64,000 bases of DNA from assembly GCA_013398055.1 (NCBI GenBank), contig VZRS01010750.1:849459-913458 (forward strand), read 5' to 3'. The translations under genes and the position numbers were made by a program. This DNA comes from Ifrita kowaldi. Lineage: Eukaryota > Chordata > Aves > Passeriformes > Cinclosomatidae. The first letter of the stretch is position 1. Each line of letters starts with the position of its first letter. The notes beneath the pieces are model-generated. The model had not been told where the DNA came from. It ran no database searches and saw only the letters and a list, made by a program, of their open reading frames with translations. Shown here piece by piece: positions 36,650 to 49,292 of the stretch.

Positions 36650-39600
36650 TGGGAGGAAGCAAACATGCAGAAGAGAAAAGTCTTGCAAACAATCTCAAAA
36701 GACTTACTCAAAATCATATGATTGTTTTAATGTTGCCAGTAAAATAAACACTTTTGGTTCTTGCATGATGAAAACAGGAAAGTGGAACAAAAATAAAAAA
36801 TACATGCCATTTAGCCTCAGACAGCTTTTAATTCAAATGTTATCAAAATTAATGATGATTTAAAAATTACCTAAGTTAATTTAATGCATGAAATCCTGTA
36901 AATGTATTATGTATGTGTTCTCTGTCTGCAAAACACACTTAACCCCCTGCTGGACAAAACATTTCTCTGGAATAAAATATCTGAATGTTATTTTGAAATT
37001 TTCTTAGAATTAGAAATATTATTCTAGGGGCTTTTTTGGGGTTTTGTTTGTTTCTTTGTTTCTAAAGCTCTAATATTTACAAACCTGTTATTCTCTGTCA
37101 GCCTCCAAGTGACTCTACCCAGTCTCCTGAACTGTATAACCAGATCTCTTTCACTTCTGCTTCAATATTTTACTACCAAGGGCTTGAAAAGACATCCAGC
37201 TATGAATTCAGTGTTACTGCAGCTGGATTTTGGCAAAGATGCATCAGAACACACAAAGTCTGCACAAAGTCACCCAGTGCTGATGCTGTGCACGGGAATA
37301 ATCACTACATAGTGTACATGCCGCAAGCCCAGGGTCTGGTCCTTAAATTTTTATGGCCTCATAGCTGATTGGCAGAAGTTTTGCCAGAAGGAAAAAAAAA
37401 TCCAAACCTCTTGAAACTTGTAACAACATACTTCTTCATTTACAAAGGAAGAGTAAGAAACTGTGACAGAACTACTTGCTAGAACTACCACAACTTTTAT
37501 GCAAGCATACATGAACTCTGTAGTCACCTCCCAATTATCCAGACTCTGGATTAAATACAATGAGGTCCTACAGGTTTCTTTTATATTTACATATTTACAT
37601 TTTATATCTATGTTTATATTCACAATCTCCTACTCTCTGTATCTAATAGGACTAGTTCTTATCCTAGAAAGTCTGAACAAATTTGGTTTTAAACAGGGGA
37701 AAGATTTTTTTTCCATGCTGCAGGCAAGCAAATCTTTAACTGACAATGTACCTTTATCGAAGGGAACACTGATATGCAGAAAACATCTCTCGTTAACACT
37801 GCAATTGAAATCTCCTTGCTTTGTTTCCTCTTTGGCTTTATTGCATTCCTGTGTCTTTTGTGAGGATTTTCAGGGACCTCCCGAGCCATTCTCAAGTTTT
37901 AAAAGCCAGAAGCTTTTCACAAAGTAATAGGCACTCATCAATGTACCTGGAAATTATGCAGTTCTACCAAGGGTAGAATTCAGCAAAAATATGCCCTGAT
38001 TTTCCTTCACCTTATGTTTCAGTGCTTGGCAGCAGCTAAACTGGCACCAGGTCCTGCATCTTCACCTCACCTGTCTCTTACACATCAGGCTCTGGGCCTC
38101 TGCTGCTGAGTGATAATCCCAAAGACCACAAAGTGCCACATCCCTCTGTGTAGGATGTACAGAGGGGCTTGTAGTACTTACTGCACAAAACGTAACTGCA
38201 TCTCTCTCTGCGACGGTTTGTGGCATGGACAGAACTTTGCAAAAATACTTTTCCTGTTGGCATTCTCAACTGAAGTTGCTCATTTTTTTGAAACATGCTG
38301 GAAACCTTGAAGTTGAGTGGATGGTTGGAGTACTATGCTCTGCACCTTGGGTTTGCTTAGCTCTCTATAAGTTGTCTGTAATTTGTCACCGCTGAGTAAA
38401 AAAGCAAAACCTGTCCACTGCAGGACTGGAGAGATTTATGGCCAGAGTGATTTCAGCAGAACTGCAGACTCTAATGTCTCACCCAAATGTTTAACATATA
38501 TCATAGCAGAAAGTGCAGACAGAAGAAATAAACCAAAGTCAGAAAAGCCTTTGTGTTTAGTTATAGTTACTGTTAGATTAGGAATTGCTAGACGTCATCT
38601 TTCAGATCCTCTTTGTAAAATTCAAGGCAGACAAAGAAAACATGTCTCTCCAGAACCACACAATATATCTCTTCCATAAAGCCATCCAGAAGGGCTGTTC
38701 CAAACATGGCATGAAGCACTCGTACTTGGGGAACTTGCACATGTTTTGCTTTGTACTTTGCTTTGTCTCTTCTGAGCCTACTCTGGTTTTCCAACTGGAC
38801 AATTAACTCTCCAGGTCCCATTCTGCACTACACATCCACAGGATGGAGCATTGCTGTTCCTCAGGGAATGCCAGCAGCACTCATGGACTTCATTCGCTCT
38901 ATCTGTGGGGGAAACACTTTCTTGCTTGTTTTAAAGCTGGGGAGAGATGCAGCCTTTTTAGCCTCCAGACACTTACTTACAAGGGATAACAGCAGGTTGA
39001 TTACTGAAATATATGAACTGAGTCCTTCTCAGGGGCAAAAACAATCCCATAGGTTGATGGAGACTGGTGCAATCCTGGTCTGTTCAGCCCTTTTGCACTT
39101 TTTGCTGGTCAACACTTCTGAAGTCTCGTGCCAAGACACAGGCACGAGAAGAGACAAACCATAAGGCCAGTGCTGTCGCAAAGCACACGAGGGCCTGGAC
39201 GTAACTGCCTGGTGCAATATAAAAATTCAGTGGCATTGTTTTTCATCCTTCTCATCACTCTCTGTTTCATTAATCATATCTTAAAGGAATTCTCCCTGCA
39301 GCCAGGATGAAGTAAACATTGCAGAGTAGCAGCTCTGCAATCCTTCCCCAGCCAATTACAATTAGACCAGGTGATGCTCAGAGCAATTAGGCAGAAATTT
39401 TCCATTGGATATAAAAGCAGGGCTTTTTAGCTGACACTTAATTAGCCAGTTTGTATTCATGTGTATGATGGCAAAAGTAGTTCCTTAAACCACCTTCTGG
39501 TGAAGGGTTGTCCATAGAGAAGACATAAATTGTCTTGGAGTGGGAGGGAAATTCAAGGGAGGAAAAACAAAATTCAGATTTCTTTAAATGAAAACAGAAT

Positions 39601-42600
39601 GCAGAAAGTGCACTTTCTCCCTATACATTCAGCAGAGGAGTTCAGTTTCATTTCTCCCCTCCAAAGACCTGACTTAGTAGACTTTGTTCCTAACAGTGAG
39701 TTGCCTGCACAGGCAATGAATGAGGTCTACCTGCCTTACTCTCCTCCAGACCATTGTGGCATTTCACATTTTGCTCTGCTTCTCACATCTGGCCGTGCTG
39801 GCAGGCCCCTGGCTATTCTCAGCCCTACCAACAACAGCAGCTATGGACAGAACGTAATTTGGGTGCTGGGCTGGATAGTGCTGGACACACTGGGAGTGCC
39901 CACAGTCACTGCATGCCCTAGGGAAGCTGCTCCATTGTCACCATTCATTCCCAATACACAAAGAGCCACAGGCAGCTTGGTGAGCAAATGTAGAACAAAA
40001 GGCAAAAATAGATGTGGGATGAAGCAGCATTGGGCCCACAGCAATGGGGCTGTTATATTATTTACAACAACTTATGTCCACAGCTTTGCCTATCCCAATT
40101 CACATCCAATGGCTGGGTACGAAGTTTCATGGTGACTGAGAAAAGTACAAGGGATCAAACACTATGAGACTGGGATGTATGAGGTAGGGAAATGAAGGAT
40201 TTTGTGCCTAAGGTAAATTACTGAGGGTCTTAAGAGGGGGACAGGGCAGAGAAATACACTGAGAAATTAAGGAACAATAAAACATTGATTCATTTTAAGG
40301 GAAACAATCAGGAGCACCTGAAAGTGCCACCATCCAATCTAAAACATAGCCAATGCTCTTTTCAGTGAAGTAGATTTGGTAGACTTTGTTCCCAGCAGTT
40401 GCTTGCAGGGAGTACTGAATTTGTCCCACCAGCTTCTTTCCCTCCACATCACAGCAGCACTTTTACAATTCTCTAACTGGGCACTAAAAGCAGAACATGA
40501 TCATTTGGTGATGAGCACAAGGACAGGGAAGAAGCACTGATCTGCACTTCTTGTGCACAAGTTAGCTGTAAAAGCCAGAATTAGAGCTTTCAGGGGAGAG
40601 GATTGCCTTTAATCAGCTGACTCATTGGAGAACCCCTTATTAGTTTATTACTTGCAGATAATCTGGATTCTGATGTACCAAAAGGAAGGTGTGTTCTATA
40701 TCTGTGCACTGCAGAGCTTTGATGTCTATAACGGGTGTCCAAAGGTATTTTCCTCATTCACGCATTAAACCAGTGCAGTTGAAGACTCAGCAGAAAATGA
40801 GAAATGAGCAGCCAGGGGAAGAAATGCAGTTCAGTTCATAATAAAATACAAGTTATATTTTAGTCTAGTTAACTGAAAAGAAGTTAAAACAACTGTCATC
40901 TTTGAGGGGAGAAAAAAGAGCAATGATAAAGAGCAAATGGCAAAACTGGATTGTTTCAGTAAGATTGTCTATTTCCCACTCTTGCACTCAATGACTGTAA
41001 AGAATTCTGCTAGTAATTGTCCAGGGAATGGGATTAAATCATATATGACAGAAATAAATCTGCTTTTCAATGCAAATTTTAAAAAATCATAATATACTAA
41101 TAATAGTAGGATGTGAGTTAGCCATAAATGTTCTTCGAATACAGAGCTAAAAAAACCTTCAGAAGAATGGCACTAGCACAGAAAATTTTTTTCAGTATGC
41201 CACAGTCCTCAGTGCCATCAGGTTCAGGAGCCACTGTCTCCTTTGCAGCTAGAGAATTGATTTTATACCTCTAAGTGAAGATGGTAATTTAACAATAGGC
41301 AGCTGCAAACGATAGGTTAGAAACTTCAGCAGAACAATGATCTGGTTCTGATCTTCAGAACTGTTGAAGGGAGATCCAGAGAAGGGTCTTTTGCTCCAAA
41401 TGCAATTTCTTCTTCACTGTGGTGTCCAAAACTCTTACACTGAGCGCAGCCAACAGTAATTATCAATACTCAGGCATACTCATACAGAAATACAAAGAAA
41501 GCCCTCAAAACCCTGCCAATAGAAGCAAATCTACTTTAAAAATATTCCACGTGGTGGCCAGATCTTTACTTTCAGGTCCTGATTGCATTTATCCGCACAA
41601 CAACCCAGCCTGGGATGGCAAGAGAGCATCACTGAGCTCACTGACCCACCCTGGCTTGCAGACCACCTTCTGTTTTACATCATCAAAAAGTGTTTTGTAC
41701 TCGTTGTCTGAGTGGAGGAGTTCTGTTGTTGGGTTGGGGTCAACATGGGTTCCTGAGCAAGGTGGAGGAGCCCTGGGAGGGTGGGCAGGGCTGTGAGTGT
41801 CTTCAGGACCCCAACCTCCACTTGGTGGACTCCTTGAGGAAAGGTGGTGGCACACGATTGAGGCAGAGCTGAGTTTGCTTGGGCTGGTTTCAGTCCAGAT
41901 CACACCAGGGCTGTTACTCTCATTTGCACCAGGAGAAAAGTGACATGCAAAAATGCACGTCACACAAAACACATGGCAGTGGCTAAAGCAGCTCTTCTTC
42001 CAAGACTTCGGGTCACAGCTGGGGTATGGTGTCTGGGTGTCATATCCTTCCCCAGCTCTCTTTGCTGTGCAGTCAACCAGCAGTAACAAAACCACAGCTA
42101 AATATGGTCTTCTTGGGAGCTCTCATCTCTCCCCGTTTACAGTATCGTCCACCCAATGTCCCTGGTTCAGCGTTGGGCTGCCTGCTTGCCACACTAGCAC
42201 CTAGTAAAGTGATGCTTCATGTGATTGCTCAGTGATTCACTGCCTTGTTTGGATTTTCTGGCTCCTGGGCTCATGTTTATCAGCAAAACACACACTCTCC
42301 AGCGTCAGGCTTTAAGCGGATTGGAGCCATACAAAATGCCTTTGAGCAAGATGCTCTACACAGTCAGGCGTAAATAATGTCTATTTAATTGAACAACTGC
42401 ACCTCTTTTATTTACATGGCTTTGCCCTTATGTCATCCATCACGTACTTTCCACTTTCCAAAACGTAAGATGTGATAATGAACATATAACTGAAGATAAG
42501 TTGTTTATTTTGTTTTTGAAGACCTGATTCTTCATCCCTGTTGTACTGTGTTCATGGCAGGACAACTGATCACTGGGCCCTGCAGGTAGGCTTCACTTCA

Positions 42601-44219
42601 CCTCATTTAAACTGCTCGCCTTGTTTCCCACAGTAAAGCAGACAGGGTTAACCAAGTAGCTCCAGGGTGATTCATCTAACACAGGTTACATGAATCATGG
42701 AGATGCCTCTCTCCCCACTGACAACAGAGGGAAGGGGAGATGAGTCTCTCTGCACTAATGCTGGTTTTAAACTGCACTGTCTGAAAGCTATACTGGCAGT
42801 CAAGCAAAAGGAAGAAATCCCTAATGGCCCAAAGGCTAATTTTTACCATGATTTTTACGGATGTCCTTTTCAGGTGGGCAGTAAGACAAGGTTTAAGATT
42901 TAATCTTTAAGCATGGTTAGAACTTTTCTGCTCTAGTACAGGAGGTGCATAAATACACAAGCAGCTGGGCTATAAAACAGGAGAAACCCATACATGTGCT
43001 ATGTTCACCACAGATGGCAACAGGGGTCTTTTCCCGGTAGCTGCTGAGACACTTCTGGGGAGGAATTACTTCTGCTGCTGTCCACACTGACCAAGCACCA
43101 ACTGCTGTTTCTTCACAGCCTCAGACATATGGCAGCATGGCTTGTGGAATCTTCTGCCCTGCTTCTGCAAGCCAGTGCATGCTGTCAATGCATCGCTACA
43201 GACATGTCCTGCTCCATCCAGCCAGCCTCCTGAAAAAGGGAGATCACAGTCAGCGTGTTTTTCAGGGAACATACTCAATAAAACAGCAGCAGTTACAATG
43301 CTGTCAGCTTCAATCTTACTCCACAAAGCCAGTTCCTTGGCACTGAAGGCTCTTGCATCCTGTAGGAGCCAGAAAGGGATGCCACAGCTGCAGCAGGATC
43401 TTCCTGAGCCCTCTACCTAGGACATACACATGCAAACATGTATGATGATGCTCAAGCTGCTGGGTGAACTCCTATAACCACCACTAGCTTGCCTTTTTCT
43501 TTCTCTCTATTGTTTTAATCAAATTTATTCATTTTGAAAGCAGGCAGTAAACAGAGGAGCTGGGCATAGAAAAGAAAGCCATCATTAATAACTCTAACCG
43601 ACCACTTTGATGACTAGCAGAACTTCCAATAATTTCACTGCATTATGCTCCAGTGCAAATCATGTTTCTGCAAAATGTACATCTCTGTGATAATGTGTGC
43701 AACAATACCATCCTTCTCAGCAGTGGACTCTGAAAGATCTCTGTCATGTTTTTCTTCCTTCACGGTGGAGGAAAAAAATAATAATTAATAATTAACACAT
43801 TATTTAATACTTTCTGAGCATTTGTTACACTAAAATTTCCCATGAATAAGGGAGGACTTGTTCTCATCATCTCACTGAGTGTGCCACTGATTAAAAGATG
43901 TAAGTGACTAGAAAAGAAAACGTGTCAGTTGTGTGTCAAGCCCATTTCTCAGGTGAGCTGCTCTGAACTGGGTACCTGGCATGCCTTGTTCCAATGAAGT
44001 ACAAAATTAGAGAAAATGGTGGGAAAAAGTTTTGATTCCTTGAGCCTGTGGACATAGACAAAGCTCTGTTTTTCACAAATCCTCTGTGTTATGGGAAGTT
44101 TAATCAACGGTCAGGCTGGCAGTTTTAGAAGCTAAAAGCAAAATAGTTAATTCAAAGTCACAAGCTCAAGGAATGTATTTCTAGCATGACTTATAAACTG
44201 CATCTGATTGTTGATGCTC
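36650..44219. other. Gene-poor sequence upstream of GEM, left part
   Basis: No exon with recognisable homology. The longest ORF (39530-40135, plus strand) is treated as chance because its first ATG is internal and it matches nothing known to me. No CR1 or LTR was recognised. Confidence 0.5.
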
Positions 44220-44292
44220 TACAAACCTCAGTCCCACGAGCTCGCATTCGGAGCTGAGCGAGTGAGGCGGCCGCACGGCCCCGCTGTCCCTC
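44220..44292. other. Short CpG-dense patch with a NotI-type octamer
   Basis: ACGAGCTCGCATTCGGAGCT followed by GCGAGTGAGGCGGCCGCACG gives about nine CpGs in 60 bases within CpG-poor surroundings. It is too short for a classical CpG island. It could be a small regulatory element or a repeat remnant. Confidence 0.4.
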
Positions 44293-47200
44293 CCACCACA
44301 CTGTGCCCTCTCTGCAGCCCTGGCCTGATGGATTTTAAACAGTTCTGTCACGCTGCACAGTAAGACCCACAAACGTGAACTGAGATGATAAAACATATCA
44401 GAGTGAACAAAGAGAGGAGCAAGGGGGAACAATACAGACACGTCCCATTGCAAAAGACAGAGAAAATATTTTGATCTCCTAGTTACAAGCCCACTCCTGG
44501 CTGACTTCTGACCCAAGACTCTGCTGCTGACAATTACATCACCACTGCTGGCCAGTATAATGCTGCCTCCAGTAGCTCTTTGCCTCGGTAGCAGAGTATG
44601 CAGAAGAGCAACTTCAGCTCAGTGAGTCAGTGCAGGGAAATGGGCTCCTTCAGCAAGGAGAGCAGAGCAGCTAAGGTAGGATTTGGCACTGGATTGCCTC
44701 CCACGCTCTCCCTCACTCACAGCTCAAGGAAAAGATGAAGATGAAATGAGAAGCACCCTTAGGGGAGAAAATGTTCTTCCGTTAGAGGATCGCAAGGAAA
44801 AACTGTCTGACAGCTTACCTGAACATCTTCAAATATCTGCTCCTATGTAATACCTCCTTCTTCTCTCACACTGGTATACATCAGAAGCCACCCTTAAAAT
44901 TTGTCAGAGTCAACCATAACTGAGGTTTAAAAACATGTCCAAATTATGGAAGGGCAAAACTGCAGTAAAAGTCCACATGTTCCACAGGGGCTGAAGACCC
45001 TGTGCCCCATATACCTGCACATTTCTGGTTCAACACTATTGCACAATGCCTGTGCCTGGATGCTTCTCACGTTTCTCACAAAGAACAGAATGTATCTACT
45101 GCCTTCACTACCCTGGACTCTCTCTGCTGTCTTCACTTGCCTCATAGGAGGCCTTCAGCATCACCATTGGGTTATTTTCTGGTTAACCACATGATTAGTA
45201 TTGTCCTTATACATTGCATGTAGCTTGTTAACTTGTTAACCTTCCAGCTGAATAAAAAAAAAAGAAAAACTGATGAGAGAAAGAGAGCAAGAGACAGAGT
45301 GTCAGAGAGACATGTCCTACTCTCAGAACAGACTTCTTGAGACCATGTAGGTTCAAGAAGTGTCCCTTAGTTGCAGATATTGTATCATCTGCAGTGTCAT
45401 TCACACTTTTTACATTGCCAGGATCCCAGGAAAGTGCTCTGCTTGGAAGCCCTTGGATTCCCAGCTCCCAGGGTCTCAGTCTTTTATTGCTTACAGTCAT
45501 GTGACTATATCAAGGAACCAAGCCTTCTCAGCCCAAAGAACTAGGAGAGACCTAAGTGCTGCACCATTTCAGCTTTCCAAAGTGTTCCTCAACCATCAGC
45601 AACATCACAGTCCCTTTTCACCTTGCATTCCGGCAGAGGAGGCATTTCTTCAGCTTCTTGATAAACCAGAATTTTCCCCATGGGTGCCCTTGCACTGGCT
45701 GACTCCAAAACCCTTGCAGCTCTACCTGAAGTGAGCATCAGCTACTCTGTTCACATCAGGGGCTGTGGAGCAAATGTACAAAGTCATGCGTGGACTCGTT
45801 CAAATTCAACAGAAAAGGGACCCTGCACATTTGATCAACTTCAGGCTGAAAGTCTGTGGAACATGGATAAAGTGGGGATGAGAATGGGGAGATGAGGACA
45901 GCCTGCATCAACAGCATTTTATCAGTGATGAGAGTTGAGATAAGATGAAGTTATTTCTCCCTCACCCAGGAAGCAGTCAAGATTTGGAGGTATCAGACAC
46001 AAAGTGCAACTTTCTGTGAAGGACATGCCTGGCTTGCATGCAACTGGTTTTTGGATTTTTTTTTTCTCCATACCTGAAGAACACTGGAAAACATTTTGCA
46101 CAGTGAGGAGGAAAGCCCCTGAATTTTAGAAAAGTGCAGTAAAAAAGTCATGGAAGTGAAAGGGCAGACACTTAACAGACAACATGTGAGAAGTGAACTA
46201 TTTCATGGGTTACTCCACATCCTGAATGTGCTTGGCAGCACTCTGCTATTGGCCTTACCAGTATAATTTCACCTCCAGACCATACCAGTGCTTTCTCAGT
46301 GGCAGCTGCATGGATCACTGGTCCCTGCTGAAGATGTTTCTCCACCTTCACCTGTTCAGCACCCGATACTGGGAGCTGCCTTGTCCTGGTCCTGGCTTGG
46401 TTTAAAGTAATGGAAGTAGCAATCACATATCATTTAAAAAAAAAAAAATAAATCCAGTGACAGTCATAGCCATGTATGAAGACTGACAGCCACACGAGCT
46501 CTGTGCATTCTGTAGCAATGCAAAAGACAGAGTAAACCCTATCTCAGACACAAGAAAGTAAGATATAATGCCTTGCAGAGTCAAATGCAATGCACTGTCT
46601 CTAGTATTAATTACAAATTATGTTAGACCTGCACAAATCACCTGGTAGTAACCTTTTTATTTATTTAAAGTCTGCGTCACTACTTTAGTTATTGCCTTTC
46701 CGTGATGCACTTGTGGAGTGTATACTTCCCTGCAAATGGAGCAGCAAGTTCCCAAAACCCACCTGTTTAAATACACAAACTCTCCTATATGCATTCGAGG
46801 GAAAAGTGATTTATCAAACACCAGCACAGAGAAAATTCCTGAGCAGGTTGAACAGACCCTCCTGCTTGCTGTCACCTCGCCAGCTGCAGTGGAGGGAAGG
46901 AGCTGCCAAATTCAAAGCTTCATGAAAACACTCATGGCTGCCACAGGAGCTGCCTCCTGCAGGGCTCAGGTGAGCCAGGTACTTCAGCTGCCACCCCAGA
47001 CACGGAACAAGCAAGAAGTTGCAGCTGAGCCAGGCCAGCCCAGAAAATTTGGGGGTCATCATCACATCGTTACATATTCAAGGCAATGTGGCTGTAAGTG
47101 GCAGCAAACATAAAAGAGCTCAGTCCAAGCTTTCATTTAATGCAGCAAGTCTGAAACATCTTATCGATATAAATAACCCCTGCTAATACTTGGTGTTACC

Positions 47201-49246
47201 CAACAGCTGAATTAGGTTATACTATTTTTTGGTTTAATTGGGGATAGCCCAATATATAAATAGATTGTTGTTATGTTTAGCTGGGAACAAGGATTAGAGA
47301 CTGGCTTAATACAGAAGTAGATCCTGATTTCCACTTTGGAAATAGAAAGAGATTAACTTGACAATAACAACAGAGCTCCCACACAGTGACGGATCAGCAC
47401 ATCATGGATTTCCCCACTCAGGGATGTTTGTCAACCACAGTGGCCTGACACGCCTGCTGTTTGTGTCACTTCCTGTGCTAAAAAAAGGGCATCCCTTAAG
47501 TGTTACAAGACAGGTAAATACTCCTGAAGATGAAGATAAATTATTGCTGACACTGAGGGCATATGCCAGGTGTCAGGAGGCACCTGCTGTACTCCTTGTG
47601 CTGCCTCTCATTAGCAAGGCACTCCCTTCACAGCAGCAGCACTCGGTTTTCAGTGGTTGCACTGTGCAGTTTTATTCACAGACATCTGCAGCAGATCTCT
47701 GTATCATTATGTCTTTGGCTTTAAATCAGTAAAATGGCACAGGCATAACACAGTGCTTGTGAGGAGTATTGGAAAAAGCACTTAAATTATTTAAAGAAAT
47801 CATAACTGATGCAGAAAACATTGTTTAAATAATAATTTGTTTCTAACTGTTTAAGAGGACTTCTGAAACAGTTACAAAGCTGGAGACTGAAACAATTGGA
47901 AACAACATCATTATTAGTTGACATACACAGTCAGAGACCAAGCTGCATTGTGCCAAAAACTATACAAACATGTATCAAAAATATAACCATTGTCCCAGAC
48001 AACTGTCAGCCTCATTATTAAACTAGAGGCATGAGAAACAGAAGGAAACAAAGAGAGAGCACTGGTCAATAGGAAAGGCAATGGCCAGAGCAAGTCAACA
48101 TCACAACAGGCATCAAATATATGCAGAATAATCAATTACTTTTATGCAAACTTTAGCAGAGAATGAAATAGCTCTGTGATACATAGGGATCTTCTAGGCA
48201 CAATGGACAGCAGACAAAAATGTTTGGAAGAATGAAAACTGTAGATAAATTCTCCTTCATTGCTATGGATAAGAGATTTTTTGGTGGGGGAGCAGAGTTG
48301 AGTACATTTTCTAACATAATTCCAAATAGCTTTGGGGCTTTCAGGACACCTTTCCATTACTTATAGAATTTATCATCCAGTTTCAGGCCATGTTTGTAAT
48401 AACAAAACATTTGGTCTCAGACAGTCTGTTAGTCTGAGTCATGCTTGGATTTCTCAGAAACAGAAATCACAGAAAAGAACACCTTGCCATTATTCAGGTT
48501 TTGTCCTTTTTTTATTTACAAAAAAATGTTTAGAACACCTTAATCTAAGCTCCTAGAAGTTAACAATAATTTCTTGATGCCCTTGTACTTTAATACTTTC
48601 TTCAATTCCTTTCTTAAATCTTGTATCACAGAAAAAGGAGTGTCAAAAATCTAGTTTCTTACCAAGCCTATTGAGCTGGGCACAAAAACCTGGAAACATA
48701 AAATCTCTTCTATTAAAAGACCAAAGACTTTCCTATGTAAGAACACAATGAAACATAAAAACAACCACACTGGAAAAAATGGAATAGATTTACAGTTTTA
48801 AAATAGCAAGCATGATACAAAAGTTCATGGATCTATTTAAATTTCAACAAAAAAGTTGGGTTTTTTTTCATTACTGCAGAATGCATTCATTGTGGGTTTT
48901 AAGCGCCTCGATTTAGAAGTTGAAGGCAATTTTTATTAATAGCACATGTAATCCCAATACAAGAGATTCCTGTGGCAGATTCATTGGCTCCTTTAACAGA
49001 CATCCTTGGCATCAGTAGAAAAAAGGGCTGCGTAAGAACTGCTTGGCAAGGGGGGATCCCCGTGGCAGCAGGGTCCCTGCTGGCAGTGCCACCTCACTGC
49101 TCTCCCACAGGCAGGGTAGGCTGGAAACTTCCTGAGAACAAGGCATGAACGTGCATCCTCTCCCCTCTGGAAGGAGATTCCACCCAGAGATCCTCATGAG
49201 CCACGAGGCTCCCTGGCTCTACAACACCTGGGGCACGAGGACCACG
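44293..49246. other. Gene-poor sequence
   Basis: Includes an A-rich run near 46435-46450. No gene or interspersed repeat recognised. Confidence 0.5.
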
Positions 49247-49292
49247 GGATGCTGTGCTCCTCAAGAGGACAGGATGCTGTGCTCCTCAAGAG
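49247..49292. repeat. 25-bp-period tandem duplication
   Basis: GGATGCTGTGCTCCTCAAGA begins at 49247 and again at 49272, with about 21 identical bases in each copy. Confidence 0.9.

Noticed and set aside
39530..40135. A 201-codon plus-strand ORF as a protein gene
   Set aside because: It starts at TTG, its first ATG is internal, it has no recognisable domain and there is no splice or promoter context. Chance is likely in 27 kb of open sequence.
39665..40410. A duplicated segment (shared TAGACTTTGTTCC near 39678 and 40380)
   Set aside because: Only about 13-15 bases match and flanks diverge quickly, so it may be coincidence.
41589..42095. A 168-codon minus-strand ORF with a leucine-rich start
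   Set aside because: The first residues resemble a signal peptide, but no family is recognisable downstream and there are no supporting splice sites or neighbours.
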